Below are positions 1 through 12,874 of a DNA stretch of 64,000 nt, in pieces; the first letter of the stretch is position 1; each line of letters begins with the position of its first letter. Where the stretch lies: contig JAFKAC010000123.1 of assembly GCA_025766275.1 (NCBI GenBank), positions 88,867-152,866 on the forward strand, written 5' to 3'. Made by a program: the position numbers and the translations under genes. This stretch comes from Lactarius indigo (taxonomy: Eukaryota > Basidiomycota > Agaricomycetes > Russulales > Russulaceae). The notes under the pieces are model-generated. The model was not told the origin of the DNA, ran no database searches, and saw only the letters and a program-made list of their open reading frames with translations.

Positions 1-3000
1 AGTACTTTTGTATGGTGTGAGAAGGTTGATGTGGAACCCTGGATGAATGCTCCACTGCGTGGGAAGTTCAAGGCGATAGTTATAGGGGGACATCACCTGG
101 ACTATCCTGAATGGCCCGTGGCATCGCGCTGCTAATTTTGCTGTTGGCTGATTGGTTCTTAGGTGTTTTCCTTCTAGCCATACTTGGTCACCGATCTGAT
201 ATCGTGGGGTGTCCTTGTGCTTGATCCAGCTATCTTGTGCCTTTTTGATAAGGTCTTGGGCCAGCTGTCGCACTTCTTTCAACTGGGTCAGCCTTGTGAT
301 TACGTTTGGGATAGGGGAAGGCTTATCAGTCCAATTGGCTGTCAGGTTGTAACCCATGAGGAGCATGAACAGTGATTGTTTTGTATGTTCATGGGGCCAG
401 TTGTTGTGAGCAAATTCTGCTATAGGGAGATACACCACCCAGTTATCTTGCCACTCGTTGGCCCAGAACCATAGATATTGCTCTAGCCACTGATTGGTCC
501 ATTCTGATTGCCTGTCCATCCTTGGATGATACACTGTTGAGATATTTTGTTGAATGCCCAGAATTTGGCACACCTCCCAGGTGAACCTTGACATAAACCG
601 TGGGTCACGATCACTAATGATTTTGCGCAGTAATCTGAATCATTTAAAGATGTGATTGACGTACAGGACAGCAGTTTCTTTGGCCATGATTTCCTCATTA
701 CAGGGAATGAATATTGATGCTTTAGTGCAATCGTGGTCTGTGATGGTGAGAATGGTGTCATACGTCTGAGATGTGGGTAGTTTAGTGATGAAGTCCAGTG
801 CAATGGTATGGAAAGGAGGGGCATCGGTTACTATGGAGATGGGGTATAGGGGTGCTCGGGTTGGTCTGGTGTTGACCTTATTCCGCTGGCACTCAGCGCA
901 TCCTGTAATGTACTTGTATACATCTTGATGGATGCGGGGCCACCAGTAATGGTGTTCTATGATTCATTGAGTGCGACTGATTCCTGGGTGTCCATGAACG
1001 GGAGGGTCATGATGGTCGTGTATGATTGTCCAATATGCTGACATAGGCCCAGTGATCACCAGTCGTCCGTCCTTATACCATTCACCTTGTATCTTCTTTA
1101 ACTGATGCACGTCGACCCAGGTTTTGATAATAGCTGGGTCCTGCTGCTGTCTTGGTTGTTGTAGCATGGGATATATTTCCGTGGTGCGTGCAGCATTAGC
1201 AACTCTTACAAACACCTCGGGGGGTAGGACAACTACACCTTGGTTATCATCCTCTCCTTGATTGTAGTCTGGTCTTCTGGATAATGCATCTGCCCTGCTG
1301 TTGTTCTTGCATTTGATATGATGGATTTCGAAGTCGTACTCCATCAATTCTAGTACTTCTTGGGCAACCCTTCAGCTGATCTTTTGCCGTGTCTTTCAGT
1401 ATTGGAGATTGAGGTGGTCCAAGAATATCTTGATTTTATGGGGGACCCTGTAACACCACTACAGGGGCGTTAGGTACGACCTGTACCGAGTCAGTCGAGG
1501 TGCAGTAGCACAAGCTCCTAGGGCTTGGCTTCAGTGGGATGATGCACAAGAATCACAAGGACATGAGTCACTTGGATTGTAGAGGAAGGCTAAGACGCAA
1601 AGGTCTAGCAAAGGACGGGATTCGCGAGACAGGGGAAAACACAAAGGCGTCCATGTTAGACAAGTGTAGTATTACACAAGACGTCTAGTCTACCGTACAA
1701 GCTAGGTAGACCAGGCTTAAATACAGGACAGGTCGTATTGTTGCTACAAACAGATGGCACCATCACTTGATTGAGAGACAAAGGGAAAAGCGTAAAGGGA
1801 ACAAAGTAGAGGCATAATGGGAACAAAGGTGAATCACGTGGGGTCGCACGTGAGTGAGAATGAGGCAGAAACTAGCACATGTTAAGCTTTATCAAAGGAG
1901 ATCGTCGATAAGCAGGGCGCGCAGTAGGAACTGGGTAATCGTAAAGTCCATGTAGTCATACAGGGCTCGTATAGTATCATGATGGGAAAAGAGATAAGCA
2001 AAGAGAAAGACAAGTCCAGAGAAGAGTTCATAACAGACCCAGCGAGCAGAGGTCTCCAATGTCAAAGGGCTTTGACAATAGCAAGGAGTTCCAGGTCATA
2101 AATGTCGTAATTGCGCTCTGCCTCGCTTAGCATGGCTGAATAGTATCCTATGGGGTGCTTGTGCCTGTCACCTTTCTTTTGTAAGAGCACCACACCTACC
2201 ACGAATCCTGACACATCGACCTCCAACTTGAACTGGTCTTGCAGGTTGGGGTGCGCTAACACCGGTTCTTCTGTAATGAAGTGTTTGAGTATTTTGAATG
2301 CTTGGTCTTCATCTTCCATCCATCTCCATTCAGTGTCTTTTCTTGTTAGGCGGTTTAGCAGTCAGTGCGTGGGTGGCGAAACCTCGGATGAATAGGCGGT
2401 AAAAGTTACAAAAACCCAGAAAGGATTGTATGTCCCTGACCTTGGTTGGCATTGGCCAGTCTTTGATGCCACAAACATTTACTGGGTCCATGCGTGTTAC
2501 CCCCTTTTCAAGGATTACCCCCAGGTAATCCATCTGAGGTTGATGGAAGAGGCACTTCTCGAGCTTGAAGTACAGGTCGTGTTCTTGTGCGACACGGAGG
2601 ATGTCTGTGACTGCCGCGATGTGATCTGCAGAGTTATGTCCCTCCCATGTGGCGATGCCAATGTCATCCATGTAAACCTGGATGATGGTGCCATGGAGTT
2701 TGTGCTTTGCAATGGTATCCCGATAGATGTGATTCATCATAGTCTGGAATGTTGCTGGTGAGTTAGTAAGTCCGAAGAACATGACTGTTGGCTCAAAGAG
2801 CCCGAATTTAGTCTTGAAGGCCGCCTTCTTTTGATCACCTTCCCATATGCGAATGTTGTTATAACCCCAGCGAATATCGAGTTTAGTGTATATGTGTGCA
2901 TTGCTGAGGTCGTAGATGAGGTCCTGAATTAAGGGGAGCAGGTATTGATTGCATATTGTATGTGAGTTGATGATGCAGTAGTCCTGAACAGGGTGTAGCT

Positions 3001-3874
3001 TTCCATCCTTCTTTTTAACAAAGAAAAATGATGATGCGTACAGGGAGATGGAAGGGCGTAGATATCCCTGCTGTAGCTTTTCGTCTAGAAATTCCTTTAA
3101 CTTCCCTTCTTCTTCTTGCGTGAGTGGGTATATTTTGCAGTCTATGGCTGAGGGGGTGTTTGGCTTGAAATCGATGGCATGGTCCCACAGTCTTGCAGGA
3201 GGGAAGCGTTGAGAGGCTTCCTCACTAAAGAGCCGTTGAAAATCTTGATAGATTGCAGGTAACTCCACTGTGTTCTCCTTGGTCTTGGCTTGGATAGCCA
3301 GTTCTGTGGATGTGGTTTCTCGTAGGTATACTTCCTCTTTGTCCATTGCATGGATTATATCCTCTTTTTCGTCATCAGTGAGGGCAGTCGCGATAACAGT
3401 ATGGTGGTGTAGACTGTCCTGTGTGCTAATCACGACCGGCATGATTTCTTCGTATAGGACAGCGTCCCACCAATTAATGGTTGGCTCATATGTGGCTAGC
3501 CACGGGTAACCCAGGACAAGTTCTTCACTTCCAAGGTCTGTGATTAGGAACCTCATGGTCCTGTGATATCCCTTGGCATATATGTCTAGGTTGGTAAAAT
3601 GAGTGATGGACCCAGCTTTATTTTCCGTATTGTCTATGTTCCAGATCTTTTGTGGCTGGGGAAGCGGCTATATCCTGATCCCCATTTTCTTTATGAACAT
3701 TGGATTTATGAAATTGTTGGTGGCCCCGGAATCTACCAGGGCCCTTATGTCGGCCATTCAGTAATTCGTGTGAATCGAGACTGGAATGCGAAGAGAACAA
3801 AAACGCGTCATGATTACAGAACTACAATTTAAAGCCCTCACCCAGGCCGATGGGTTTAGGCACTCCAAAAACCC
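1..3874 (-). pseudogene. Decayed Ty3/gypsy pol of element A2, running off the left edge
   Basis: This is the pol region of a chromovirus related to intact element A (30651-38348), read on the minus strand. Recognisable blocks are protease/RT (2330-3556, with the RT motif VYMDDIGIAT), RNase H (2062-2319) and the start of integrase (964-1347, with an ALSRRPDY motif and the GHPGIS zinc-finger start). Integrase and chromodomain debris continues to base 1. Stops and frameshifts separate the blocks, so no full polyprotein can be made. Many changes relative to A replace CpG by TpG or CpA. Solo LTR H interrupts it between RNase H and integrase. The 3' LTR lies outside the window. Confidence 0.9.
1449..2035 (-). 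mobile_element. Solo LTR, family H, inside A2 pol
   Basis: A 587-bp TGTAAC...TAACA sequence flanked by the 5-bp target-site duplication GACCC (1444-1448 and 2036-2040). It holds no coding sequence. A TATTTAAG box read on the minus strand (1715-1722) suggests minus orientation. Just downstream of it is a 7-bp stem (GTCTACC at 1688-1694, GGTAGAC at 1705-1711), like the hairpins at the predicted RNA start of LTRs A, B and E. No other copy of this family is in the window. Confidence 0.85.
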
Positions 3875-5857
3875 TCTTTCCCCCACAAATCTTGCAATAT
3901 CAGGTCTTTTACTTCGTCGGGGGTGTTGGCTACTCCAGTAAGCCATTCCCTGGCCTTTTCTTCTGCTGTTTTGCTTGTTGAAGCGGCTTGCAACTGCGCT
4001 GGCAGCATCTCCTGCATGTAATAGTTGGTTTCGGCAGTCCAGACAGTAGAAGGTCTGGGGTTGGGTTGCCACTGTCATGGTTGCCTAGGATGGGGACAAT
4101 TTCGTGAGAGATGTCCCAGCACATTACAATTGTAGCATAGCACTGTCCTTAGGTCCCGTTGGGACCCTCCCCATCCTTGTCCCCTAACCCCCGGTCCTCC
4201 TCTTGGTGGGAATGGGGGTAGGTTTGTGTATGGTGGTTTGTCATAATCAATTTCTTCTGATCCAGCCAGCCGGGCTTTGGCCCTTGTACAGTCAGCGGAA
4301 GTGTCCATGGCCCGTGGATTGGCCAGATTTTGTGGTACTGTCCACCCCACATTACCTGTCTTATTCTGCTTTTTTGGGGGGTCCTTGTAGTTGTCAAGTC
4401 TTGTGTGCATGTAGATGTAATTTTTCTGTCTTTGGAGTACAGCCATCTTCCATTCATCGAATGTCTCAGGTTTGTCAAGGTCGTATGCTCGTTCATACAG
4501 CTTCTTGGGTATTCCCACGGTGAAGAGGTCAATGGTTTGAGGGTTGTTGAGTCGATATCCAGCCTTTCATGCAGCTTCCTTGAATTCATTGATGTATTTG
4601 TCAATATCTCCATCGACCATCTTCATCCCTTTTCTTAAAAGCACTTGAGCTTGCTCTTTCTTGAGCATGTTTACAAACCTCTGATTGAACCCTTCTGCTA
4701 CTCCGTCCCATAGGGCACATGTACACTGGTCGACTCCTCGTTGTATTTGGCAGTTAAGCCACTTGAGATAAGACAGCACCCATTCACTGATGCTGGTTCC
4801 TTTGATGTAGGACAGGAAGAGGAGGCTTCATCGATAATTGTTCCTCATGATAGGGGCATTGAGGTTCATTCCCCAGTACACATACCATTGTGTGAGGAAT
4901 GAGTCTACTTTAGTACGATCGCCATTGAATATGGATGGTGGCTCGCCTGTTAACTTTTTGTGTCTGTTTCCTCCTGGGACTCCTCCTCCTCTGGGTGGTC
5001 TGCCTTCTAGAGGTCCCCCTCCTGGTGTTCTGTCTCCTGGTGGTCTTCTTGGTACATCTGGAGGCACCCCTCCTCTGTCTCATCAGTATGGAAAGTCATC
5101 TCCGGGGGTCCTCCTCTTCCAGGTGGTGGGTCTAGTGGTATCCTTTGTTGTTCTGCTGATGGTGGGTCTCCTTGGTCGGGTCTGATGGCTCTGAAGATTG
5201 CTGTGTTGTCTGCAGTCATTCATACTCCAGTTTCTGGGTTGATAGGGAGTAGATGCATTTGTGATTCTTGTCTGATGGCTTCGGCTGCTTCTTGTGTGGC
5301 CTGTTCCCTTACAGTCATAATTCTTTGGCTGTCATGGTGGTAGTTGCCATTTCTGCCGCTGGTGATCATACGTGAATGACTTCTGGTTGGTCAGAGATGT
5401 GTAGAGACTCAGCTTGTTGGATAGTGTATTGTTCTATAGGTCCAACACTTTAAGCCTGGACTTCTTTGCTTTGTTCGTCTCCATTGGTTTCTTCACTAAC
5501 AGCTTCTCCTGTGGAGTGTTCTTGTATTTGCCCGTCTATTGGGCCCCAGTCGGTGCGAGAGTTGAGTTCCTGCGCATCGATATCGCACTGATAGTTCCTT
5601 TCTGCTGGTCTGACAACGTCCCAGCGGTGATCTATGGGGTTCCACGTAACTTCTATCCAACACAAGTGGTCGAAATTGAACTCAATGGGTCTGAACCTCA
5701 TGGGTCCATTAAACTCTACGAAGTATCCTGTTTCGTCTCCTCGGTCTCTCCAACGGGCAGCTCCTAGGAATCAGGTTGGTACGTTGTGATCTCCTCTTCG
5801 TTCTAGGTAGTATGGGCAAAAGTTCATCCACTGTTCGCAAGTATTGATGGTTGCCAC
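3840..5857 (-). pseudogene. Decayed gag of element A2
   Basis: Minus-strand gag related to element A. From 5' to 3' there are the N-terminal domain with its conserved GTG start (5855-5857), a Pro/Gly-rich stretch (near 4980-5100), the capsid-like core (4567-4900) and a CCHC knuckle, CYNCNVLGHLSRNC (around 4100-4145). The frame is broken by several stops and indels. The shift heptamer GGGTTTT before the pol frame is kept, with one extra T (3867-3874 on the minus strand). Confidence 0.88.
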
Positions 5858-5876
5858 AATGATATCTTGGTCTTAA

Positions 5877-6322
5877 TGTAACGCCATCACAATGTTAGCT
5901 CGACTTGAGCTCCTGGACGAGGCAATTTTACTTAGCTAAGCACGTCAAGGATGTATGGCACAAAGGTGATCCTAGATGTTCGAAGACACTAGGCAATAAT
6001 CCATACTCTCCTTATAACAAGAGAGAGACTTGAGTCGAAAGTGAGATGAAACAAGAGAAGTGACAATTGAAGAAGACTAAGATGGCGTGTCTTGGTCTTC
6101 ATATGCTAGGTTAAATACAAGAAGAGCAGGCTTTCAAGCGCTGCTATGAGTCACCATAGATTGCGTCCAACGTATCATGTAAGTACCACAATCCTAATAC
6201 TACTACTACCTGTACTAGGATTGAGTCACATTGTATCACCTACCTCCTATTGTAAACCCCAAGTCCATGACTAATCTACCTTACAGCCGTAGTCACAACC
6301 GGTACAGTAAGGAAATGTAACA
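5877..6322 (-). mobile_element. 5' LTR of element A2
   Basis: A 446-bp LTR (TGTAAC...GTAACA on the plus strand). The primer-binding site complementary to its own LTR follows at 5866-5875 on the A2 side. The 5 bp beyond the LTR (6323-6327, ACAAC) match the 5 bp before a second A2-type LTR end at 48293. Beyond that TSD is Plavaka coding sequence. Confidence 0.9.
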
Positions 6323-6950
6323 ACAACACCGAGAATGATGTAAGATACGTCTTTATGTTCTTGGCTGGTGAGCTTCGAAAGCCATGTAATGCCTTTGTGA
6401 AAGTGTCAGGCATTGTGATTTGGGGGTAGGCAGCTGCAGCATGCATTGATCTCCTCAGATCCAAGTGCCGCAAGCCAGTGGACCAAATGCTTTAGGACGC
6501 CTTGATGAAGCTGATGCAATATATCTGGGGTGATCAAAAGAAATGTATTGGTGAATGGGAGACGCTCCCAAAATGGATGGTATGTTGGCTTGAGGCCCAC
6601 TTCATGACATGCTGCATTAAAAATTGTCAGATCACCATCCAACAATGAAAATATGTTAGCTACAGCAGAGAGGTTGCGCAATGGGAACACTGTGTTGTCT
6701 CTGAGTTTGGCATGCAGGACAATACACTTGGGGCATCTTCCATTATAGGTGCAAGCGACAAGTGCTTGTTTGGGGTAGTCACCAATAAATGTCGCAAAAA
6801 TTGGATGACAGCAGTACCATATCCCATCACCAGTGGCCATTGCAATACCAGTCATGCCATAGGATTCAATTGGTGAGAGACATTTGCACATGCATGAATG
6901 GAAGAGGTTAGCAAGTGCACAGTGGTGTGCAGCCTTGTTGCTGATATGGT
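6323..6950 (-). pseudogene. Plavaka-type (KDZ superfamily) transposase, middle segment
   Basis: The minus-strand translation carries hallmark Plavaka blocks: GDYPKQ, GRCPKC, PFWERLPFTN, ITPDILHQLHQG and LPPNHN. These are typical of the large cut-and-paste transposases expanded in Agaricomycetes. A TGA follows LPPNHNA, so the gene is dead. The piece ends at the A2 insertion on its 3' side and at the hAT insertion (6951) on its 5' side. The frame continues at 10961 once the hAT element and one 8-bp TSD are removed, and on the other side at 48292 once A2 and one ACAAC are removed. Confidence 0.9.
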
Positions 6951-9900
6951 TAGTGATTTGCAGGCTCAGCTTGGCCTGAAAGCTGGGTAAATGGCCCAGC
7001 TTTTGGTGGCCCATGGCCTCATGTTGTGGAGGCCAGGGCCTTCACCTATGGCCTCCAAGGGCTTTGGCCTGATACGGCCTGCAAGCCACAGCCTTATATG
7101 TTGTTGGCTTGTAGGGCTTACAAGCCACGGCCCATATGTTAGAACAAGAACAAGCCATTTTAACACTTGAGTCACACAACATGCAACTGAACAATGGATA
7201 CTAGGCTACTCTAAAACTGTGAGCCAGACAAGTCTACCACTTCTGTATCATTTCCACTGGCATTCGCAACATTGTCATCTTCATCAGAGGCCCCTTCCAC
7301 CAAAAGGTCATTGCCTGCATCTACAACCTCAATCACCGTGCTATTTTGGTTTGTAGTTTCTTCATCGGTGTGGTCAAGTGCTTCTTCCTCCTCAGCAATG
7401 CTCAGGACCTCCCTCACCATGAGATCCTGGCTGATAAGCCACTTGAGGCACTGTAAAGCCCTCACAATGTCGGCATCAAGGTGGTTGCGCCGCTTCGATA
7501 TTGTGATGCCAGCTGCTGAGAAGGCCCTTTCACTTGACACAGACAACGCCATAACTGCAAGGTAGTCACGAGCGAGCGACTGCCATGTTGGGTAATGGCT
7601 TCCATACAACTAGAGTAAACATATCATGAGATCAGTCAAGAAGTAAAAGCATGATATGCACCCCCCACCAACGGACAATCCCAACGTCCTCTGGCACGAC
7701 CTCACAAGTGTTGAGATAGAGCTTCCATTCTTCTAGGGAGCTGTTGGCTGTGTTGGTGAATTGTTGATGGCCTTCATCATCGGATGATGAGTCCATGTCT
7801 GTGTCATCAATGTTCTGGCGTCCAGGTTTGGGGGCCATCTTGCGAACACTTGCAACTTGCAGCTGTTTGTTTTTGTTCTTCTCATTATAACGTGCAAGGA
7901 ACTTGATAATTGTGTCAGTAATGAGTAAGAACTTGAACAGATAGACAGCGATTGGCTTACGCGTTTACGGACAAGTTCTTCAACCTCTTTGACAAGGTAA
8001 GCTGGCCAGTGCTTCACAAAATGCCCCATCTTCTTCTTGGGGTTGAGGACTGCGCCGCAATACTCTGATCAGTGCACAAGCATGAAGGTAATAAGTTCTT
8101 ACCCATAGCCATGATATGGGCATCAGACAGAGCAGAGCGCTGGTAATATTCATTGAGCTTCCACATTCCTGCGTCAAGAGCTGGTGCCAGGAACACATAA
8201 CAGGGTTTACTTGAGGCTTTATCCCATGCTGTGTGCATCTTCTCCTGTGCTGGGAGTGCGTTTTGAAGGGTCAGTATTGAGGAAGATGAGAATGCTTGCT
8301 GGGCATCGCTTGCATGCTGGATAAAGGCAGTGCATCAGTAGTATTCAAGCACAGTAGTGTACTTCCGAGAGTCTTACCTGGAGAGCATTACAGAATAACC
8401 GCACGCGTTTCCATTCTTCATTATTCAGAGCGAGCGCCATTACCTTTTGCTGCTTGTCCAGGGTGTCTTCTTTGAGCCCAAGTTCCAAAACAAATTCTTT
8501 GATTGCCTGCACGACAGCACAACAAGTATTGAGAACATTACAAAAAGGAATAGGATGTGTACTTACATCACGTCGTGACTCAGCGTGAGTGAGCATGACA
8601 TATGTTGAAGTCCACCATACCTTCATGTCGAGGAGGAGCTGAACAGGTTGGAGATTGCGATGGTATTAGATGGCCATGAATGCTCCTTTGTGTTGGGCCG
8701 AGGAGCGGGCCTACATCCTCTCATGTTAGATGAGAGAATCAGATACAAAATGGACATACCTTCACACAGATAGCACGGATGATGCCAACTTCATCATGCT
8801 CAGCTGCTCCTACATCCTCTGGAAGGTCGTTGTCATCTGCACTCCCATCATAGAATTTTGACTTGCTGCATGTTGTTATCAGTGCTTGCGTTGCCAAGTT
8901 GATAATGTGCGCGAGACATCTGCATGAGCCAGCATAAGAAAGGGTAGTAGGACCAACATATGAGTGGTACATACCTAATGTGTCGCCGTTTGATGTTGAA
9001 AGAGGATCTGGTCTTGTGTTGGTAACAGTCCACAAATTCTTGAAGCATAGTTTCATTGTTCTTTGCGTTGTCGCAGGTGATGTGTCCGACCTAGAGAATT
9101 GAGTTGTGGTTGTACAACTCACAAGTTACCAACCTTACCTTGTGTACAATCCAGAGACAGTCGCACACTTTATATAGTGCTTGGCCAAGTCATTTGCTGT
9201 TGTGGGCTGTGTTCATTTGAACAAACCCGAGTAAAGCTTGCTCAACTGTCCACTCCCCAGGTCCGCGCTCTTCAATCCAGTGGCCAGTGACAGCAAAGTA
9301 GGCATCACAATTGCTGGCTTGCCATGTGTCACACGTCAGACTGACTTCGCCGCTGACGGTGGGACCCTAATAAGTGAATGTGATATAATATCAGCTGAAA
9401 GTAATCAAAAAAACGAAAGGAAAAAAAAAAAAACATTAAGGCGATCCCGTAACAAGCACAGTTGTTACTTAAACATCTTGATAATGCGCCCTCGTGACTG
9501 CTTGGGTGAGGGAAGTCAAATACTGGTGTTCTGGGGAGCTTGGGATGTGATGTCAAGCATTTTCTTGAACGCGGCATTATTGAATGCCAAAATTGGCTAT
9601 AATGCTCACGCACATTAGTACAGGATGCTTGGAGAAATAGAGGTATAAAGTACATACCTGATTTGTTTGGATAAGCCACTCAAGGGCAGCGGTCTCGAGA
9701 GCCTTGCTGCTAAACGGGATTGGCCTTGCACCTGGGTCTTCGGGGCCAAAATACTCTGTGACTGATGGTTCCTTGTCAACGCACTTGCGCTGCTTGGAAT
9801 CCAAAGGTAGCATAGAGTCAAACTTGTTTGTGTTGCACCATTTTCGATAGCATGTCTAAGATATGAATGTGGGATTAATAAAAGTGATCCCAATGTGATG

Positions 9901-10952
9901 AATGCATCACAAGACATACCATGTACAGAGCTGCTGCATGACAGCGAAGGGTGGAATGTTTGCCTATCAGGACTTTATCCTGCTTGGGGCATCCTAGACC
10001 CTGCCTATGAAACGTGATAAGAAAGCACCAAAGCGAACCAAAAAAAAAAAAGGTCACTTACATGCACAGGTTACACCGCATACATTCCTTGTTTTGACCC
10101 GGTACACGGGGTACTGCAGTGAAAAAGGCCTTGATGTCGGCTGTTGGGTCAGTCCTGTTCAGCTGTTCATTTTGCAGATTGTCGACATTGTCAATCTCAA
10201 TAATTGAAACGTCAGTTTGCAGCCCTGTTGAGAGTTGCCTGGGGGTCTTCTTTGGCTTCTTTGCTTTGGGGAGATCTGCAGCAACGTCAGCATCGTCATC
10301 TGTGTCAAGTGTGCTGTGTGACAAAAGCTGGCCAGGTCGCTTAGTTGAAGTCCGAGTTGGCACTGGACCAGGGCCTGGGGATGACGACTCCACATCAAAA
10401 TCTGTGGGTGTTGTTGACACAAATGGCTCAGGGACAGCCTGGACCGGTGAAGAGAGTTGAGGCATGGAAGCCGAGCCCATAGATGCAACAGCGACAGCCC
10501 TGCAATGTGAAGTCAGCTCTAAGTTACCTGCATTTTTGGCACTCAATTTTGCTGTGGGCAGTATTTTGTGGGTACTAGCTGGTTGGAAAGACATGGCCTA
10601 TGGGGGTAAAAAAATAGACTTGAAGAGGCTTGATTTTTGTACAGGAATACAGCATGGTAGCGACTTCAGATGAGTTGAGTTGCATAGTCAGTAGCTGCAG
10701 ATCATGGCCGCTTGAATCCATGCACACGCGTATCAGACCAGGAATTTGCTGGCAAGGAACACTGTTGATGTAACGTTGATGGCACGGCCCTGCAAACCAG
10801 AGCCTGGGCCACGGGCCGTGCAAGTGGCCCACCTAATTTGCAGCCTGAGCCTCGAGCCCCTTTGGGCTGCCTCTGCAGCCAAGGCCCAGCCCATCTTATG
10901 TTGGCTGGCTTAGGCTGGCTTCAGGCCTATGGGCCGGGCTGGGAAATCACTA
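6951..10952 (-). mobile_element. hAT DNA transposon, complete with 8-bp TSD
   Basis: A 4002-bp element bounded by imperfect terminal inverted repeats starting TAGTGATTT at both ends. It is flanked by a perfect 8-bp duplication, GATATGGT (6943-6950 and 10953-10960), the size expected of hAT elements. About 200 bp inside each end is rich in GGCC/GGGCC and AAGCC words, like the subterminal repeats where hAT transposases bind. The transposase gene reads on the minus strand. It inserted into Plavaka coding DNA, and excision in silico restores that frame. Confidence 0.92.
7211..10594 (-). pseudogene. hAT transposase with N-terminal BED zinc finger, multi-exon
   Basis: The exon-like pieces are in hAT order. 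They are an N-terminal low-complexity region (10594 to about 10100), a BED-type Cys/His finger split by an intron (about 10100-9780, including NTNKFDSMLP), the PFSSKALETAALEWLI block (about 9730-9660), the RNase-H-like catalytic region (9122-8014, including LAHIINLATQ, KVWWTSTYVML and ALNNEEWKRVRLFC), and the C-terminal hAT dimerisation domain (7609-7211, YPTWQSLARDYLAV, SSERAFSAAG). Short introns separate them. At least one in-frame TGA, near 9515, suggests the copy is inactive. Exact exon borders were not resolved. Runs of A at 9420-9433 and 10040-10051 lie in introns. Confidence 0.82.
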
Positions 10953-11279
10953 GATATGGTCAAGTCGAGTTGTTGGAATGTAACCTATCAGAACTTGTGT
11001 GTGTTGGGTTGGTTTACAGTGGATGTCTTTAGGGATGTTGCCAATTGACAAGTATATGGGGTAGGCGCTCTTAGATCAAAAAAGCATAAGTTGTGTCTTG
11101 TCTGATGAGATGATAACTGGTATAACTGTTGCACCAGGTCTACGTAACTCCAGGGATCGCTGAAAACCATGTAAGTACGCGATATGTGCATGGGATGCTA
11201 CCCATACATACCTGCACTGACCATGTCATGGTTCCAGTGGACTGTTGTGACTTTGGCATTTGTGGGTTCGAGGCTACGG
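10953..11279 (-). pseudogene. Plavaka transposase, N-terminal-side segment
   Basis: The minus-strand translation gives GATVIPVIISSDKTQL and then YPIYLSIGNIPKDI and LIGYIPTTRLDHI, blocks that precede the 6323-6950 segment in Plavaka proteins. One in-frame TGA sits between them. It ends at 11279 against the F LTR. The start of the gene is not visible. Confidence 0.88.
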
Positions 11280-11557
11280 TGTTAAGGTAGCAAAGGATGT
11301 TTACTTGGCAGACTCAGAGAGTTTGCAAGTGAAAGGAAACAGCTAGATTCAATGGACTAAGAGTAGACAAGCAACTACTACAACTATGCTGAGGTTTATA
11401 TATCATACAGACTGGGATTTTCATGGCTATTTTCTGTATGTTTACAAAGCTCCTTTTGAGCTGGCAGAATTGATCACTACGTGGCAGAAAACAGAGATGT
11501 GCTGTCAATCAATCGTTATACGTGGCCGTTGTGACCATGATGTCACAGATCATGACA
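11280..11557 (-). mobile_element. 3' LTR of element F
   Basis: A 278-bp LTR, on the minus strand TGTCATGATC...CCTTAACA, preceded on that strand by a polypurine tract (AGACGGGGGTTA, complement of 11558-11569). A TATATAAA box is visible near 11394-11401 on the minus strand. The outer flank is TACGG (11275-11279). The matching TSD and the 5' LTR are not in the window, because the element is truncated upstream by insertion B. Confidence 0.8.
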
Positions 11558-12874
11558 TAACCCCCGTCTAGGCATGATCGCCTTGATCACATTTGTTGAG
11601 TGCACACGAGAAGTCATAGTTGTGTTGAAAGATGTAGTGCTGGGGTCGTTCATACGGTGTGCCATGGCGCTGAGCACGCAGACATCAAGTGGCCTGCATT
11701 GATCGTTCACGGTCAACTGTGCATCCTAAGACTGCCAGCCATGGGCAGTAGGTTCAGGTGTGCGTGTGAGTGGTGGAAACATGGCAGACACATCGTTTGG
11801 CACATTTCTGATGGGGTGCACGGCATTCAAACAAGAGGTGTTCATTGGAGTAGCACCAGCTACATTCAGGGAGTCCGTGATGGTTGTGGCGTGAGGCTCA
11901 CCGGTCCTCGTCACACTGTACCACTTCACCAGGTTCACATTGTGCTACCTCTCCAGCAGGGGATGCCTCGTTGTGTAGTGTGGGGAATTGGGTGTGCTGA
12001 GTGACCTGTACCGCCTGTGAGTAAGTTTGTAAAGGTTGTCAAGGGGGTACTGGGAGGGCAAGTTCAGATCCAATTATTGGCACACGGTGGTGGTCCAATC
12101 GATGGTCCATGTTGTTCATGTGTACGGTGGCAAAGGGCAATGTAGAGGGTAGAGGGTCTGGAAGGTACGGTAGCAGGCGTGCTGCAATTTTGGCGTCAGC
12201 GATGCATGTATCAATTTCATCAGCCTTGGTGCTCCATTTGGCCCAGGCACACTCTGTTTTACACATGTGCTGTATGAGGTGGTCTTGGCGGTTCATAATT
12301 AGTATATTTCGGCACTTGCTCCTGGGTCTGCCAGCGTGTACAAGGCTTGGTCAATATCCCGTCAGGCCACATGGTCAGGGCGAAAGATATCGCAATAGGC
12401 ACTAGGGTTTATGACTTCTTGCGGTTCCATACATGGCAGGGCATACAGTGGTCCATAGTACACCGGTTTGCCTTGTCCCTCTGTGGCAACCACAATTGGC
12501 TGGTCATGCTGATCTATGAGAAACTGTAAGTACAGGGCATTGCGTTGTGTTCCATCTGAGAAGGGTATTTCCATCTGATAGTTGTTAGTGGGTAAAATGA
12601 CCTTCCAGTCTCCAGCGGGCAGTGTTATGGGGGCTAACAGGGGAGTTGGTTGTCTAACCCCTTGTGGGTTAGCTGGCTGTGGCGGTAGTGGGTGACTGAT
12701 TACAGGTGTCATTAAAGGTGTTGAGACCAGTGGTGGTGGTAAGGTGAGTTCAGGTGACTGAGGTCCTTCCCAGAGTTCGTCCTCCTGTTCTTGTTGAGCG
12801 ATCTGCTTGAGCACTTCTCATATGAGTCGTTGCCGGTGGTTGGTACGTGCCTGAGAGTGTCAATGGTGGAGTCC
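11558..12874 (-). pseudogene. 3' part of element F pol: post-chromodomain module with CCHC knuckle
   Basis: The minus strand first encodes a Pro-rich stretch and then ALYLQFLIDQ and YYGPLYALP (12362-12814). These resemble the YVHF...YGKPLYAFP region after the chromodomain in element A and the YGLPLFLLP region in E. A helical segment rich in charged residues follows in another frame (12039-12296). Near the end a CX2CX4HX4C knuckle, CSWCYSNEHLLFEC, reads at 11864-11823, followed by more Cys/His. Stops and frame changes show it is dead. Reverse transcriptase and integrase are missing. The piece resumes for 77 bp after the G LTR (13480-13556). Function is unknown. Confidence 0.65.

Noticed and set aside
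5414..5767. Plus-strand ORF of 117 codons in A2 gag
   Set aside because: Antisense of the gag N-terminal domain, which is conserved in five other copies.
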